Assembly: GCF_040412425.1 (NCBI RefSeq)
Contig: NC_089741.1
Span: forward strand, 35,798,050-35,862,049
Reading direction: 5' to 3'
DNA length: 64,000 nucleotides
Source of the DNA: Macrobrachium rosenbergii
Taxonomy: Eukaryota > Arthropoda > Malacostraca > Decapoda > Palaemonidae
Shown: piece after piece, positions 27,545 to 38,880 of the stretch
How positions within the stretch are numbered: position 1 is the stretch's first letter
How the letters are laid out: each line of letters opens with the position of its first letter
Made by a program: the position numbers and the translations under genes
The notes under the pieces: model-generated
What the model was told of the DNA's origin: nothing
What the model saw: only the letters and a program-made list of their open reading frames with translations
The model's database searches: none

Positions 27545-27875
27545 TGCTGAATCCCCGTAGGAATGCCGTCAGTGTACCTCACGGTGCACTGTAGGCATTA
27601 CTTAAGGTTCTTTGCAGCGTTCCCCTTCCTTAGGCCCCCTAGCAGCGTACAACCCCTTTCATTACTTTTACTGTACGTCCGTTCATATTCTCTTTCTAAC
27701 ATCACACTTTCCACCCTCTCTAACAGCTGTTTCAGAGTGCAGCTGCTTTGAGGTCTTCCTCCTGTTTCGTCTTGCAAACCTTTTTACCCTCGATTTCCTT
27801 TTCGGCGCTGAATGACCTCATCATAGCCTAGGTCCCAGCGCTTGGCCTTTGGCCTAAATTTCATATTCCACTCCA
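27545..27875 (+). repeat. SR1 SINE-like repeat, copy 4
   Basis: Starts CCCCGTAGGAATGCCGTCAG, ends TGGCCTTTGGCCTAAATTTC. Near full length. Directly followed by GT-rich sequence and then the assembly gap. Confidence 0.85.
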
Positions 27876-27972
27876 CTTGGATGTCAGTTTTGTATGTGTG
27901 TTTGTGCGTGTGTGTGTGTGCGCGCGTGTGGCTTGGGTGGGGTCCTGATCCGAAGTATATACTTACAGTATT

Positions 27973-28472
27973 NNNNNNNNNNNNNNNNNNNNNNNNNNNN
28001 NNNNNNNNNNNNNNNNNNNNNNNNNNNNNNNNNNNNNNNNNNNNNNNNNNNNNNNNNNNNNNNNNNNNNNNNNNNNNNNNNNNNNNNNNNNNNNNNNNNN
28101 NNNNNNNNNNNNNNNNNNNNNNNNNNNNNNNNNNNNNNNNNNNNNNNNNNNNNNNNNNNNNNNNNNNNNNNNNNNNNNNNNNNNNNNNNNNNNNNNNNNN
28201 NNNNNNNNNNNNNNNNNNNNNNNNNNNNNNNNNNNNNNNNNNNNNNNNNNNNNNNNNNNNNNNNNNNNNNNNNNNNNNNNNNNNNNNNNNNNNNNNNNNN
28301 NNNNNNNNNNNNNNNNNNNNNNNNNNNNNNNNNNNNNNNNNNNNNNNNNNNNNNNNNNNNNNNNNNNNNNNNNNNNNNNNNNNNNNNNNNNNNNNNNNNN
28401 NNNNNNNNNNNNNNNNNNNNNNNNNNNNNNNNNNNNNNNNNNNNNNNNNNNNNNNNNNNNNNNNNNNNNNNN
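27973..28472. other. assembly gap, exactly 500 N
   Basis: 500 consecutive N, a round number typical of an arbitrary scaffolding gap rather than a measured distance. Order and orientation of the flanking contigs are therefore inferred, not sequenced. Confidence 0.95.
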
Positions 28473-28559
28473 ATACGGCAAAATTGCAACCAGTAAATAC
28501 CTCTAGGTAACGTTAGGTTGGTAATTTTAGGTTCTTTTAGTGCCCTATCATTTCCTAAC

Positions 28560-28602
28560 CATTTTTGCATGAAAAACCAAAAATCGGTTTTCATGCAAAA
28601 AT
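28560..28602. repeat. 43-bp near-perfect hairpin
   Basis: ATTTTTGCATGAAAA and its complement TTTTCATGCAAAAAT flank a short CC-AAAAATCGG loop, 15-17 bp per arm. Confidence 0.75.
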
Positions 28603-28884
28603 AACTGGCTGGAGTCTTACTGGCAACTTATAAAATTTTACCCGGTAGTCTTTCCTGGGTGCATCGAGAACAGATATAAAATAAAAGCACTTAATTATTA
28701 ATAACTAGCCTAGTCCAGGAAACCTCTCTGCATTATCTTATGAAAGCAGTGCGGATTTGATGTGTAAACACAATGCATCGATAAATGACATCAAGGACTG
28801 TCCAACCTTAAATTTGTTTAAACATAATACTCACTGTTTCTGGCTTGTTTTGATTTATCCATTTTCTGAGGATCCTCACATCCG

Positions 28885-29135
28885 GGCCAAGGTTCTTTGC
28901 AGCGTCCCTTCGGCCCGTAGCTGCAACCCCTTTCGTTCCTTTTACTGTACCTCCGTTCATATTCTCTTTCTTCCGTGTTACTTTCCACTCTCCCCTAACA
29001 GTTTCCACAGCGCAAATGCAAGGTTTTCCTCCCGTTACACCTTTCAAACCTTTCTGCTCTCAATTTCCGTTTCTGCACAGAATGACGTCGTAGGTTCCGG
29101 CGCTTGATCTTTGGCCTAAATTCTATTTTCCATTC
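28885..29135 (+). repeat. SR1 SINE-like repeat, copy 5 (5' truncated)
   Basis: Starts inside the family at AAGGTTCTTTGCAGCGTCCC and lacks the GTGCACCTCATGCGGTGC part. Confidence 0.85.
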
Positions 29136-29279
29136 CGTTGTCCCTTTAGCATTCAGGAGAGATGAGGATTGAGTCTTTTCCCCTCTCTATAATATCCTTC
29201 GATGCACCAGTTCAGATTTTTATCTCGTGAAATCATTGACAGTCAGATCGTAATGTTCAAAATGACAGCGTTTCCCCGC

Positions 29280-29653
29280 TACTACAAGCTTTGGAACTTA
29301 GTATACCAGAGGTCCTTTATTCTTCACACCACTGGACTGTGGAACAGCCTTCCTGAGAATGTCGCGCAACTGGAACTTCAGAAGCTCAAGCGAAGATGCA
29401 GTGCACTGCTACCCTAATACAATTCAACTTGCATTTTAATAATTTACTTACATTTATATTTATTTATTTATTTATTTATTTATTTATTTGTTAATTGATC
29501 TGTTGTTCTAATATCTGATCTCCTCTTTCTGTATTTCACATGACCTTCTGTTACTTTTTTCGAATGAACACCATCACATTCTTTGGAAGCTTGACTTTCA
29601 AGCCAATGGCCCCTGTGGTGGGCTTGTCCCGTATGAATAGGGTTCATCTTCTG

Positions 29654-29713
<60 letters not shown>
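29280..29713 (+). mobile_element. LINE 3' end with TAA tail
   Basis: Plus frame reads SFILHTTGLWNSLPENVAQ then LELQKLKRRC, the ORF2 C-terminus, then the shared 3'UTR, and ends in (TAA)n at 29656-29713. It is 5' truncated. Confidence 0.85.
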
Positions 29714-29714
<1 letters not shown>

Positions 29715-29717
<3 letters not shown>

Positions 29718-30540
29718 TCAGCTGTTGTCTTCACAAGCTTCCATCCTTTCCGTGGCAAGGAGATTGTTTCACAAATCTTCCCTGCCCTCTGTAATCTACT
29801 GTAATTTAAACTGTCGCATGGAAATGGTTCTGGGATTTCACATTGAAAGATTGCTCATACTGGTTTGTGACTGTATATCAGCTTGGATTTCTAGTATATC
29901 CTTACTTTCCTCTTATTGAGTGTTACTGTCCGTTTATTTATTTAGAATACACAGATTCTTGTGGTTGCATGAATGTTTTCTTTCGCCCAAGGAAATTTTT
30001 CACTGTAATTTTTCAACATGGATTTTTCCTCTGTGACGTCCTTTTCGGTGGATACCATTTCCACAAAAAAAAAAATAAATAAATAAATAAAAGGAATAAA
30101 ACTTTTACTTCCCAGTGTTTTTTTTTTTTCTTTCTTTTTCTCGCGCACCTTTGAAAGTTTCAAATTGTTCCACAGGTGAGTTGCCCAGACTATTGTTTTC
30201 CCAGATGAATAGCTTTGACGGCAAAGCCAAATTTCATTCCTTTATTTTTAGCACAATCGTCTTTGGAATACAGGAAAAATAAGATTTCTCTTCTGTTGTC
30301 GTATAACTACCGTACTTAAAGCGGTATCATGGATCAGGTACGACAATCAGATTCCATTATGTAAAATCAGCAAAGGTAACCATTTGTGTGAATCTTGTGG
30401 GCTGGATCGTTTGCACGAACAGAATTGCCTCTTGAATATTGCTTGCTGCCATTTCAAAAGCCACACGGAGTGCACTTTTGGGATTGATGAAGGCAGAATC
30501 CCTAATCTGTGTTCTTTCCATAGCTTAATGTTAGCCCTAG
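29715..30540. other. no gene seen
   Basis: AT-rich unique sequence with a short (AAAT)n run at 30070. No exon supported. Confidence 0.5.
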
Positions 30541-31045
30541 AAGGAATCCCAAATTTAGTGTAATTAGGGGAGCAACTGTTTCCCTAAACTTATTGTAAAC
30601 GGAGAGGAATTGTTTCCCTAAACTTACTGTAAATGGGGGAGCAACTGTTTCCCAAAACCTTTTGTAAATGGGGGAGCAATTGTTTCCCGAAACTTACTGT
30701 AAAAGGGGGAGCAACTGTTTCCCAAAACCTTTTTGTAAACGGGGAGCAATTGTTTTCCTAAACTTACTGTAAATGGGGGCAACTGTTTAGGGTCCCTAAA
30801 CTTACTGTAAATGGGGAGCAACTGTTTCCTAAACTTAATGGAAATGGGGAGCAACTGTTTCCCAAAACTTATTGTAAATGGGGGAGCAACTGTTTCCCCA
30901 AACTTGTTGTAAATGAGGAAGTAACTGTTTCCCTAAACTTACTGTAAATGGTGGAGCAGCTGCTTCCCTAAACTTACTGTAAATGGGGAGCAACTGTTTC
31001 CCTAAACTCCCTGTAAATGGGGGAGCAACTTGTTCCCCATTTTGA
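30540..31045. repeat. ~35-bp tandem array, ~14 units
   Basis: Unit resembles GGGGAGCAACTGTTTCCC followed by TAAACTTACTGTAAAT. Copies vary by small indels. Confidence 0.9.
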
Positions 31046-31729
31046 CCGTGAAGTGGAAACCGTTCCCCTGAAAAGTGAGGTTCTGTTGACAAAGAACGTA
31101 AACACACACGATTTTAACTATAGTATCTGTTTTTATTTATTCAACATATTTACATTGCGATTTCAACAGACTTACTAGCTACGACCTCAAGTGAAAGGTT
31201 TGACAACCTGTACTCTCAAGGTCTGTCTACCTGGCCACTATTGAAAGTATATTCCATATATGTATATATATGTATATACTGTGTATACACATACATACAC
31301 ATACATACATACATATCTCACAATCAAACAAAGCAAAACGTAAAATCACCATCAAAACTAAAGTGTTCACATTGAACAGACGCGAAAGTCAACAACAAAC
31401 ATGAGGCTACTTCATGGATTTTGAAGAGGCCTAGTGCCTCCTCCTGCATCTCTGGATTAGTATCATTATTATATATATATATATTATATATTTACGAGAA
31501 CAACAAGGCTGTCTGGAGTGGCTTCGAGAGGGCATGCGCGGAGAGGAGAAGAAGAAGAGGAGAAGAAGAAGAAGGGAAGGATTAGGAGGGACTAGAAGCT
31601 GAGGGGAGGGTGTAATGCACTATTGTGTGAATACAGTGATGGTTTTGGAAACGTACTTCTTTATTAATTTTTGTTTTGTTTTGTTACATTGCCTCCCTCG
31701 TAAAATCAGTTCTGTCTGAGATCCGTTTT

Positions 31730-32465
31730 AGTCTCTTCAAAGGCAGTTCGCTGGTTTTTGGAGAATGGGATGAATTGATTTCTTGAAATTTTTTGAATTA
31801 TCATTATGTTCTTTTCAAAGACCTTTCACTGGTTTTGGGATGAACTGATTTCGTGAAATCAGTAGGCTATCATTATAATCTTTTCAAAGACTGGTTTTGG
31901 AGAGTGGGATGAACTGATTTCATGAAATCAGTAGTGGTTACCATTATAATCTTTTCAAAGACTTTTCACTGGTTTTTTGGATGAACTGATTTCATGAAAT
32001 CAGTAGTGGTTACCATTATAATCTTTTCAAAGAACTGGTTTTTAGTGGGATGAAATTTCATGAAATCAGTAGTGGTTATCATTATAATCTTTTCAAAGAC
32101 TTCTCACTGGTTTTTGGAGAGTGGGATGAACTGATTTCATGAAATCAGTAGTGGCTATCATTATAATCTTTTCAAAGACTTTTCACTGGTTTTTGGAGAG
32201 TGGGATGAACTGATTTCATGAAATCAGTAGTGGTTACCATTATAATCTTTTCAAAGACTTTTCGCTGGTTTTTGGAGAGTGGGATGAACTGATTTCATGA
32301 AATCAGTAGTGGTTATCATTATAATCTTTTCAAAGACTTCTCACTGGTTTTTGGAGAGTGGGATGAACTGATTTCATGAGATCAGCAGTGGTTACCATTC
32401 TAATCTTTTCAAAGACTTCTCACTGGTTTTTGGGAGAGACTGAGATGAAATATCTTGAAATCAGT
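31730..32465. repeat. ~79-bp tandem array carrying an 18-bp palindrome
   Basis: About nine units contain GGTTACCATTATAATCTTTT, CAAAGACTTTTCACTGG, TTTTTGGAGAGTGGGATGAA and the perfect palindrome CTGATTTCATGAAATCAG. The palindrome is intact in several units (for example 31914-31931) and changed in others. Confidence 0.9.
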
Positions 32466-32699
32466 AATGAGTGTTATAAAGAATTTTGTCTACTTGATTT
32501 AGTTACCTTATTTCTTTATATTCCCACAAACAAGATTCAGTGATCCGGTAGACCGCACTCAGTTGTGTCTAACAGATTCGTAACTGGCTTGGGCTATTCA
32601 CTCAGGCATCTGTGAAATCTGTGGTAAATGATTGACTTTACAACTCTCCAACTCTCTCTCTCTCCATTTTTCACAGATATTTGTTTTGAAGAGGAGTTT

Positions 32700-33085
32700 G
32701 CAGGCGATTCTTGCACATGCGCATATACGTTGCTGTTGCCATCGATTCTCATTTGCATTGATTCTCATTTGCCATAGGTTCTCATTTGCATTGATGCACA
32801 TTTGCCATAGATTCTATATTTGCATTGATTCTCATTTTCCAGTTATTCTCATTGATTCTAATTTGCATTGATTCTCATTTGCTATTGATTCTCATTTGCC
32901 ATAGATTCTCATTTACATTGATTCACATTTGCCATTGAGTCTCATTTTCCATTGACTCTCATTTGTCCGTGATTCTCATTTGTCATTGATTCTCATTTGC
33001 CATGGATTCTCATTTATGTTGATTCTCATTGGCCATAGATTCTAATTTGCCATTGTTTCTCATTTGCCATTGATTCTCACACTCC
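32700..33085. repeat. 18-bp tandem array, ~20 units
   Basis: Unit close to ATTCTCATTTGCCATTG with CATAG and CATTG alternating. Confidence 0.9.
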
Positions 33086-33604
33086 CACTGGATCTGTTAA
33101 AATGGGACTCAGTTATTTTCCATGCGTGGTCGGCTTCTACTATTCATGGTTTGACATCTTTTCCTGTGAGTTCAGTTCGAAGTACTTTGTTTGATCAAAA
33201 TTGCCAAAGTATTAATGCTGTATACCAGTTTATATGAGAACAACTCTATATAATAAAGTGTTTTACCCAAAATACACGGCTCTGAGAATTTTTCTCTTAC
33301 GCGAAAGCCATGCTTCTGTGTATTAACCGAAGTCGAGCTTCTAATTATAAATTGGTTTGCGTCTTTGTCAGAAAAACGTCTGCTTTTGGGGAATAAGGTC
33401 TGAACTGGAGTACCTCACTAAGTCATCCCATGATCTTAATTTTAATCGGCGCCGTATCATCACACACAATAAGAAAAATATCAGGAGGTTATCATTGTCT
33501 GCTCGTTGAACAAAAGGTCTAAAAGTACCTTGCGGAATATTTAGAATAAACGATTGTTTTCGAGACTCAGAATTTTGAAAATAATAGATAAAAACGATAT
33601 GACA

Positions 33605-33867
<263 letters not shown>

Positions 33868-34214
33868 CTGCTCAAAGAAGTATGGACTTGGTATTACGGG
33901 CATGTGAGATAAATCTACGGAAATGAGAACCCACTTTTCATGTTTGCTGACCCGTTTGAAATTGTTACATTATCTCCAACAAAGCTTTCTGTAGTGATAT
34001 TTTCGCGATATTTTTGTCAAACGCAGTAAAAGCTGAACCTTCGAGGCCATTCTGTAACAATTTGAAAAGTTTCAGACCTACGCTTTGACTTATTTTCGAG
34101 TTGTAGCTGTATGAATGAACAATTTAAGGTTTGGTTGTTTTTATACAATCAAATGCAGGTACAATAGGTTAATGAGACTTGAGGTGAAGACTAGTTGATC
34201 ACTACTCTTGTGGT

Positions 34215-34238
34215 TATATATATATATATATATATTGT

Positions 34239-34315
<77 letters not shown>

Positions 34316-34355
34316 ATACCCATAACATACATTATATATATAAACATATATATAC

Positions 34356-34402
<47 letters not shown>
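34215..34402. repeat. (AT)n arrays with (GT)n insert
   Basis: Two AT tracts with a GT tract near 34294-34315. Confidence 0.95.
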
Positions 34403-34404
<2 letters not shown>

Positions 34405-35254
34405 GAGGTAAATAAAAAAAGTACATCACTGCTCTGGGAGTGCCACTCACTTGGAACAATAATGATGGAAGATCGCGGATGACAGCGTGCTATAAATTTG
34501 TTACCATATGGCATAAAACGAGAGAAGTAAATAAGATGTCAAAAGACTGGAGTTCTGCAAGGCTGGAATCCCTAAAGGAGAAAAAGCCGAGAAAGCTGTG
34601 TTTTATGGTACTTGACGAGTCCCAAGTCGAATGGCAGGATGTTCAAGGCTGTGAAGGACATTCTGAAGGAGTTGCGACCTGCTGTGTCAGAAGAAAGTAG
34701 GGTTCGGTGAAAGAGAACAGGTGAATGACATTGAGGCTTTAGGAAACAGTTGTGACAGCGAATACGCGTGGTCCACAAAGCGTAGAAGAATTTATTGGAA
34801 TCCGGACTTGAGTCACACTTGGTCTGGAGAATAGGAACGGGTTGTTTTAGGCGAGAAAGAGGTGCTGTTTTTGTAGGAAGTGAATGAAAATGGGAAGCCT
34901 CCTGGAAGTGTGTTGGGAAAGCTGCTTGGTTGTTGCAAAATGGGTGATTTGTAAAGAGCGATGGTGAGAGGAGAACTGGATAGAGGTATATTTGGCCAGT
35001 GTCTAGGTGACTGAATGTTGTATAAAGAAGGCAAGATTGACGGATAACAGGCTGCAATGAAAGGCACCACGAGGAGAACGCAAAACTCAAGGTGAGGTCA
35101 CTAAATCAGGACGGGATGCCTGCAGAATTTTTATCAGGAAGAAAGGATACAATAGTGAAAAAAAACGTGTACTGCTTAAAGCACAGATATGTAATAGGAT
35201 GAATTCAGCGGTCAAAGACAAAGGGAGTGAAACAGGTATACACTTGTTAAACAT
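34403..35254. other. unassigned sequence, possible old coding relic
   Basis: Higher-complexity sequence. A 172-codon stop-free stretch exists on the minus strand (35090-34572), Ser- and Leu-rich with no motif I recognise. The plus strand has only short frames. It adjoins the 117-bp array, whose unit is also open, so both may derive from one decayed element. Confidence 0.3.
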
Positions 35255-35720
35255 TCAGCAGCAAATATGACAAAGTATTGTAGGACTGAAAAGAATCTGG
35301 ACTTCAGGGAAATAAGTGCAGAGAGGAAGGTTAATGAGCAGATGGATCTCAAATTAAATAAGAAATGTATTGAGAGAGTAAATATGACAAAGTATTTTAG
35401 GACTGAAAAGAATCTGGACTTCAGGAAATAAGTGCAGAGAGGAAGGCTACTGAGCAGATGGATCTCAGATTCAATAAGAAATGTATTGAGAGAGTAAATA
35501 TGACAAAATATTTTAGGACTGAAAAGAATCTGGACTTCAGGGAAATAAGTGCAGAGAGGAAGGTTAATGAGCAGATGGATCTCAGATTAAATAAGAAATG
35601 TATTGAGAGAGTAAATATGACAAAGTATTTTAGGACTGAAAAGAATATGTACTTCAGGGAAATAAGTGCAGAGAGGAAGGCTACTGAGCAGATGGATCTC
35701 AGATTCAATAAGAAACGCTT
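35255..35720 (+). repeat. 117-bp tandem array (39-codon unit), ~4 copies
   Basis: Each unit contains GTAAATATGACAAAGTATTT, TAGGACTGAAAAGAATCTGG, ACTTCAGGGAAATAAGTGCA and GAGCAGATGGATCTCAGATT. The period is a multiple of three, and the plus frame is open through the last 2.5 units (MDLRFNKKCIERVN, MTKYFRTEKNLDFREIS). An earlier unit has lost one G, breaking the frame near 35425. Confidence 0.85.
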
Positions 35721-35989
35721 TGAGATATGCGCTCTGAAGAAAATACTATGAAGAGACGATTTCTTGCCATAGTGACCATTGACAATGTAAGGCGGGCAAC
35801 TGAAGATTTGAAGGGCAAACAGAAGCTAAAACAAATAAAAGTCAATTGCGCAGGTGTTTGTAAGTGTATGAAGAAGAAGCTGATGTTGTGGAAGCTTGCT
35901 GCACAAGGGGTTTATTCATGACTAAGCAGTTTTTCTGAAGCCACTGTTGAATGGGGGAACGGTTTATTGGTGTATATACATATACATAC

Positions 35990-35994
<5 letters not shown>

Positions 35995-36048
<54 letters not shown>

Positions 36049-36098
36049 TATATATGTATATATATAAATATATATATCAATATATATATGTATATATA

Positions 36099-36182
<84 letters not shown>
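35995..36182. repeat. (AT)n arrays
   Basis: Interrupted AT repeats. Confidence 0.95.
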
Positions 36183-36186
<4 letters not shown>

Positions 36187-36383
36187 ATCAAAGGGTTTTA
36201 TAGACAAACAGTCAGGCAGACATGCAATATCACTTATGCAGTTACTTAGACGGGTGAATGATCTGCATGCATACTATAGACGAAACATACAGGCACAGTA
36301 TGAAAATGACAAGTGGCTTAGTTACACAACTGTATCAGATACAAAGGTGAATCTGAATAACAAAAAAAAGACAAAAAGAAATA

Positions 36384-36387
36384 ATAA

Positions 36388-36446
<59 letters not shown>
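36384..36446. repeat. (TAA)n microsatellite
   Basis: About 20 triplets. 36447-36830 has no gene. Confidence 0.95.
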
Positions 36447-36457
<11 letters not shown>

Positions 36458-36829
36458 GCTAGGCATCTAGAATTATCAAGCTCAATTATGAAGTTTTTCT
36501 CCACACCAGGAATTCTTAAAATATATATAAGGCTGCCAGTGGAATAATCCTTGTCTGTTCACTTTTCAGAAATGAAAATCTGACCTAATTTGACCCCAGT
36601 GTTTTTCAGTCGGTGTAGAAAATTTGGCATTTTTGTCCATCAGTTTAAAAAAAATTCTTTTGAATGATTTTAGATCACCGAAAACTTAGCTTTAGGTTCA
36701 TATAGTACATCCTCCACTTCATTTCTTGAAATTCAACTAATCTATCATCTTCTTCATTATTTTTATATGACCATCATTGGTAAATTTTAAAGTACGAGAA
36801 ACGTAACCTCTGAATTTTAAAATGTTGGC

Positions 36830-36871
36830 TCATAAGTCATTCGTCAAAAAGTTATGGGATGTGGAAATTTA

Positions 36872-36952
<81 letters not shown>

Positions 36953-36988
36953 GTCATTCTTCGAAAAAGTTATTCGATGTGAAATTTA

Positions 36989-37052
<64 letters not shown>

Positions 37053-37145
37053 GTCATCCATCGAAAAAGTGTTTCGACCTGGAAATTTATTTTTATATAA
37101 ATAAGTCATTCATCGAAAAAGTTATCCGACGTGGAAATTTAATTT
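36830..37145. repeat. tandem units with nested (AT)n
   Basis: Four copies of a ~50-bp core (AAGTCATTCATCGAAAAAGT, TATCCGACGTGGAAATTTA). The first two are separated by long AT arrays (36880-36948, 36995-37051), the last two by only a short AT run. The same logic as the 5957-6990 block. Confidence 0.8.
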
Positions 37146-37149
37146 TCTT

Positions 37150-38364
37150 TTTCATATAAAAAGACACTCGACCAAGAAAAAGTCAGATTTCTATGGGGGA
37201 ATAATTATTCATTTAAATTTCGTAAAAGGAGAACAGTTTCAGTACTTAGAAACTAACCGTATTCATAGCATATTATGGACGTTTGTTTGTATTCAATTGT
37301 AACATTCGTAAAGCTTTTTCAGTTTCGTGTCTCTTCTGTTTATATGTTGTACAACATCTGTACAAACGTCATTAAAATGCCACATTTGCAGTAATAATAA
37401 TAATAATAATAACTTCACATATGCATGGTGAAATTAATCCTGAACGTACTGACAACATAAAGTACCTTCATTATAAAATAATAATAGTAATAATGAAAAT
37501 AACAATTTCATTTTCTCCACCATAGGTAGTACTGAAGATATTACCGTAATCAGCTCCTTCAGCACACCTGTGGCGAAAGCATTACTGTTGTTAAGACTGT
37601 CATGATTACAGAGAACATTTACGGAAATGCATCAGTCTCCGGAGGTGTTATGAATTGCAATCAGCAATGAGTGATTTCACCAGCATATTCGTCCTCTCCT
37701 TACCATCACCGTTGCCAGCGTTAAAAAAAAATGGTTCGTTTTAATCGCACTTCAAGTGTTTCTACGTCGCTTCAAGATAACACGCCTTGTTGTAATATAA
37801 CCGTCTGAAGTGACATTTCTCGCCCTTTGTTTTGTTCGGACCGATATTTTACCTCTACGTAAATGAAGTTCCTTTCCAGAGAGCCAACTCCTATATTATT
37901 TTAAACAGGCACTTTGTTTACTATTTGGATTACATATCAAGAACCATCTATAGTCTGAGCTATCCCTAGGAAACATCTCAAGAAGAAGAACAGAACTGCC
38001 GTTTCCTCCTCTTCTTCTTCCATATCTGCAATTAAACTCGACCGCCCACACTTCTGACTGTTTACTTGCATAACACGTTGTTTCTGACGAGAACTGGATC
38101 ATCCAGGCCTGGACTCTGTTTAGAATTGACAATCGTATTCTTAAGATTCTTAGATTTCTTTTCTGTCTGAAAATTCGTTGTTTAAAGAAGCTTGGGTCAT
38201 AAACCACAGATCTGGACCCAGAATGAAAGTAAGCAAGATGATGGCGAGTGAACAAGGTTCAACAGTCCAGGCTAGGATGTCAGCCAGCGAATAGGACGCA
38301 CCATAAACTAATCCTTGATAAGTTTTTCTTTTTTTTTTTACAAGATGTCTAAGCTTAGCTGCTT
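37150..38364 (-). other. probable 3'UTR and 3' flank of the LRP11-like gene
   Basis: Follows the stop codon on the minus strand. An ATTAAA hexamer lies at 37745-37740. No other gene seen. The true poly(A) site is unknown. Confidence 0.35.
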
Positions 38365-38504
38365 CTACAAATACATTCCATTGACGAGATAGTCAGCGTC
38401 GTGGGCGTAGGGCGAGCGAGACCCTCTGTGTTTTCTGAGTCTTCGTCTGACGCCCCTGAGACGGCAGCCCACTAGGACAACAAGGAGAGCCGTGATACAA
38501 ACAC
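38365..38504 (-). CDS. LRP11-like: LRP11-like receptor, last coding exon: TM helix and tail
   Basis: Acceptor TCTCTTACAG (AG at 38506-38505), then phase-1 continuation GVCITALLVVLVGCRL, completing the membrane helix begun in the previous exon. A basic stop-transfer and cytoplasmic segment follows (RGVRRRLRKHRGSRSPY), and the tail ends DADYLVNGMYL then TAG (38367-38365). The exon has 46 codons including stop and joins the preceding exon in frame. A hydrophobic helix followed by Arg/Lys indicates a type I membrane protein with a short inside tail. The Tyr-containing terminus may be a sorting or adaptor motif (inference). From memory, arthropod LRP11-like proteins end in a similar sequence. Confidence 0.85.
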
Positions 38505-38679
38505 CTGTAAGAGACGAGAAAGAGTTCCAATGTTATTCGTTTCTAGTAGAGAGAGAGAGAGAAAGACTGGAAAGAGAACTGCTGTTGATGAAGAGGTGCT
38601 TTGATTTAATTGATTCCTACCCAGGAGGGAAATGTGGAAGTAAGTTGCTTCAGGGTACCTTAATGGTATGTCTGAGTGT

Positions 38680-38880
38680 CTACACCGCACTAGAACATAT
38701 CATGAACACTCTTCACTGATTTTCTGCACACATGTCACTAACAGGATGAATACAAGTCTGATACTTCATACGATTATCCAGCATTTGCTAAAGCTCCGTT
38801 CTCCACATATGGTCTTTGACTTAGTTTTCAACCTGTTTGTGATATACATGCAATAAGTTGCAGATATGTGATTTCCTTAA
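38680..38880 (-). mobile_element. MITE-B foldback family, partial copy
   Basis: Shares CGATTATCCAGCATTTGC, TTTTCAACCTGTTTGTGATA and CAATAAGTTGCAGATATGTG with copies at 44683, 46550 and 51700. Past the gene end, in its 5' direction, it is in the last intron. Confidence 0.55.

Noticed and set aside
27842..28594. Frames of 172-236 codons across the N-gap
   Set aside because: They consist almost entirely of unknown bases.
34572..35090. 172-codon minus-strand frame
   Set aside because: Long but with no recognisable domain, splice site or start context. Kept only as a note.
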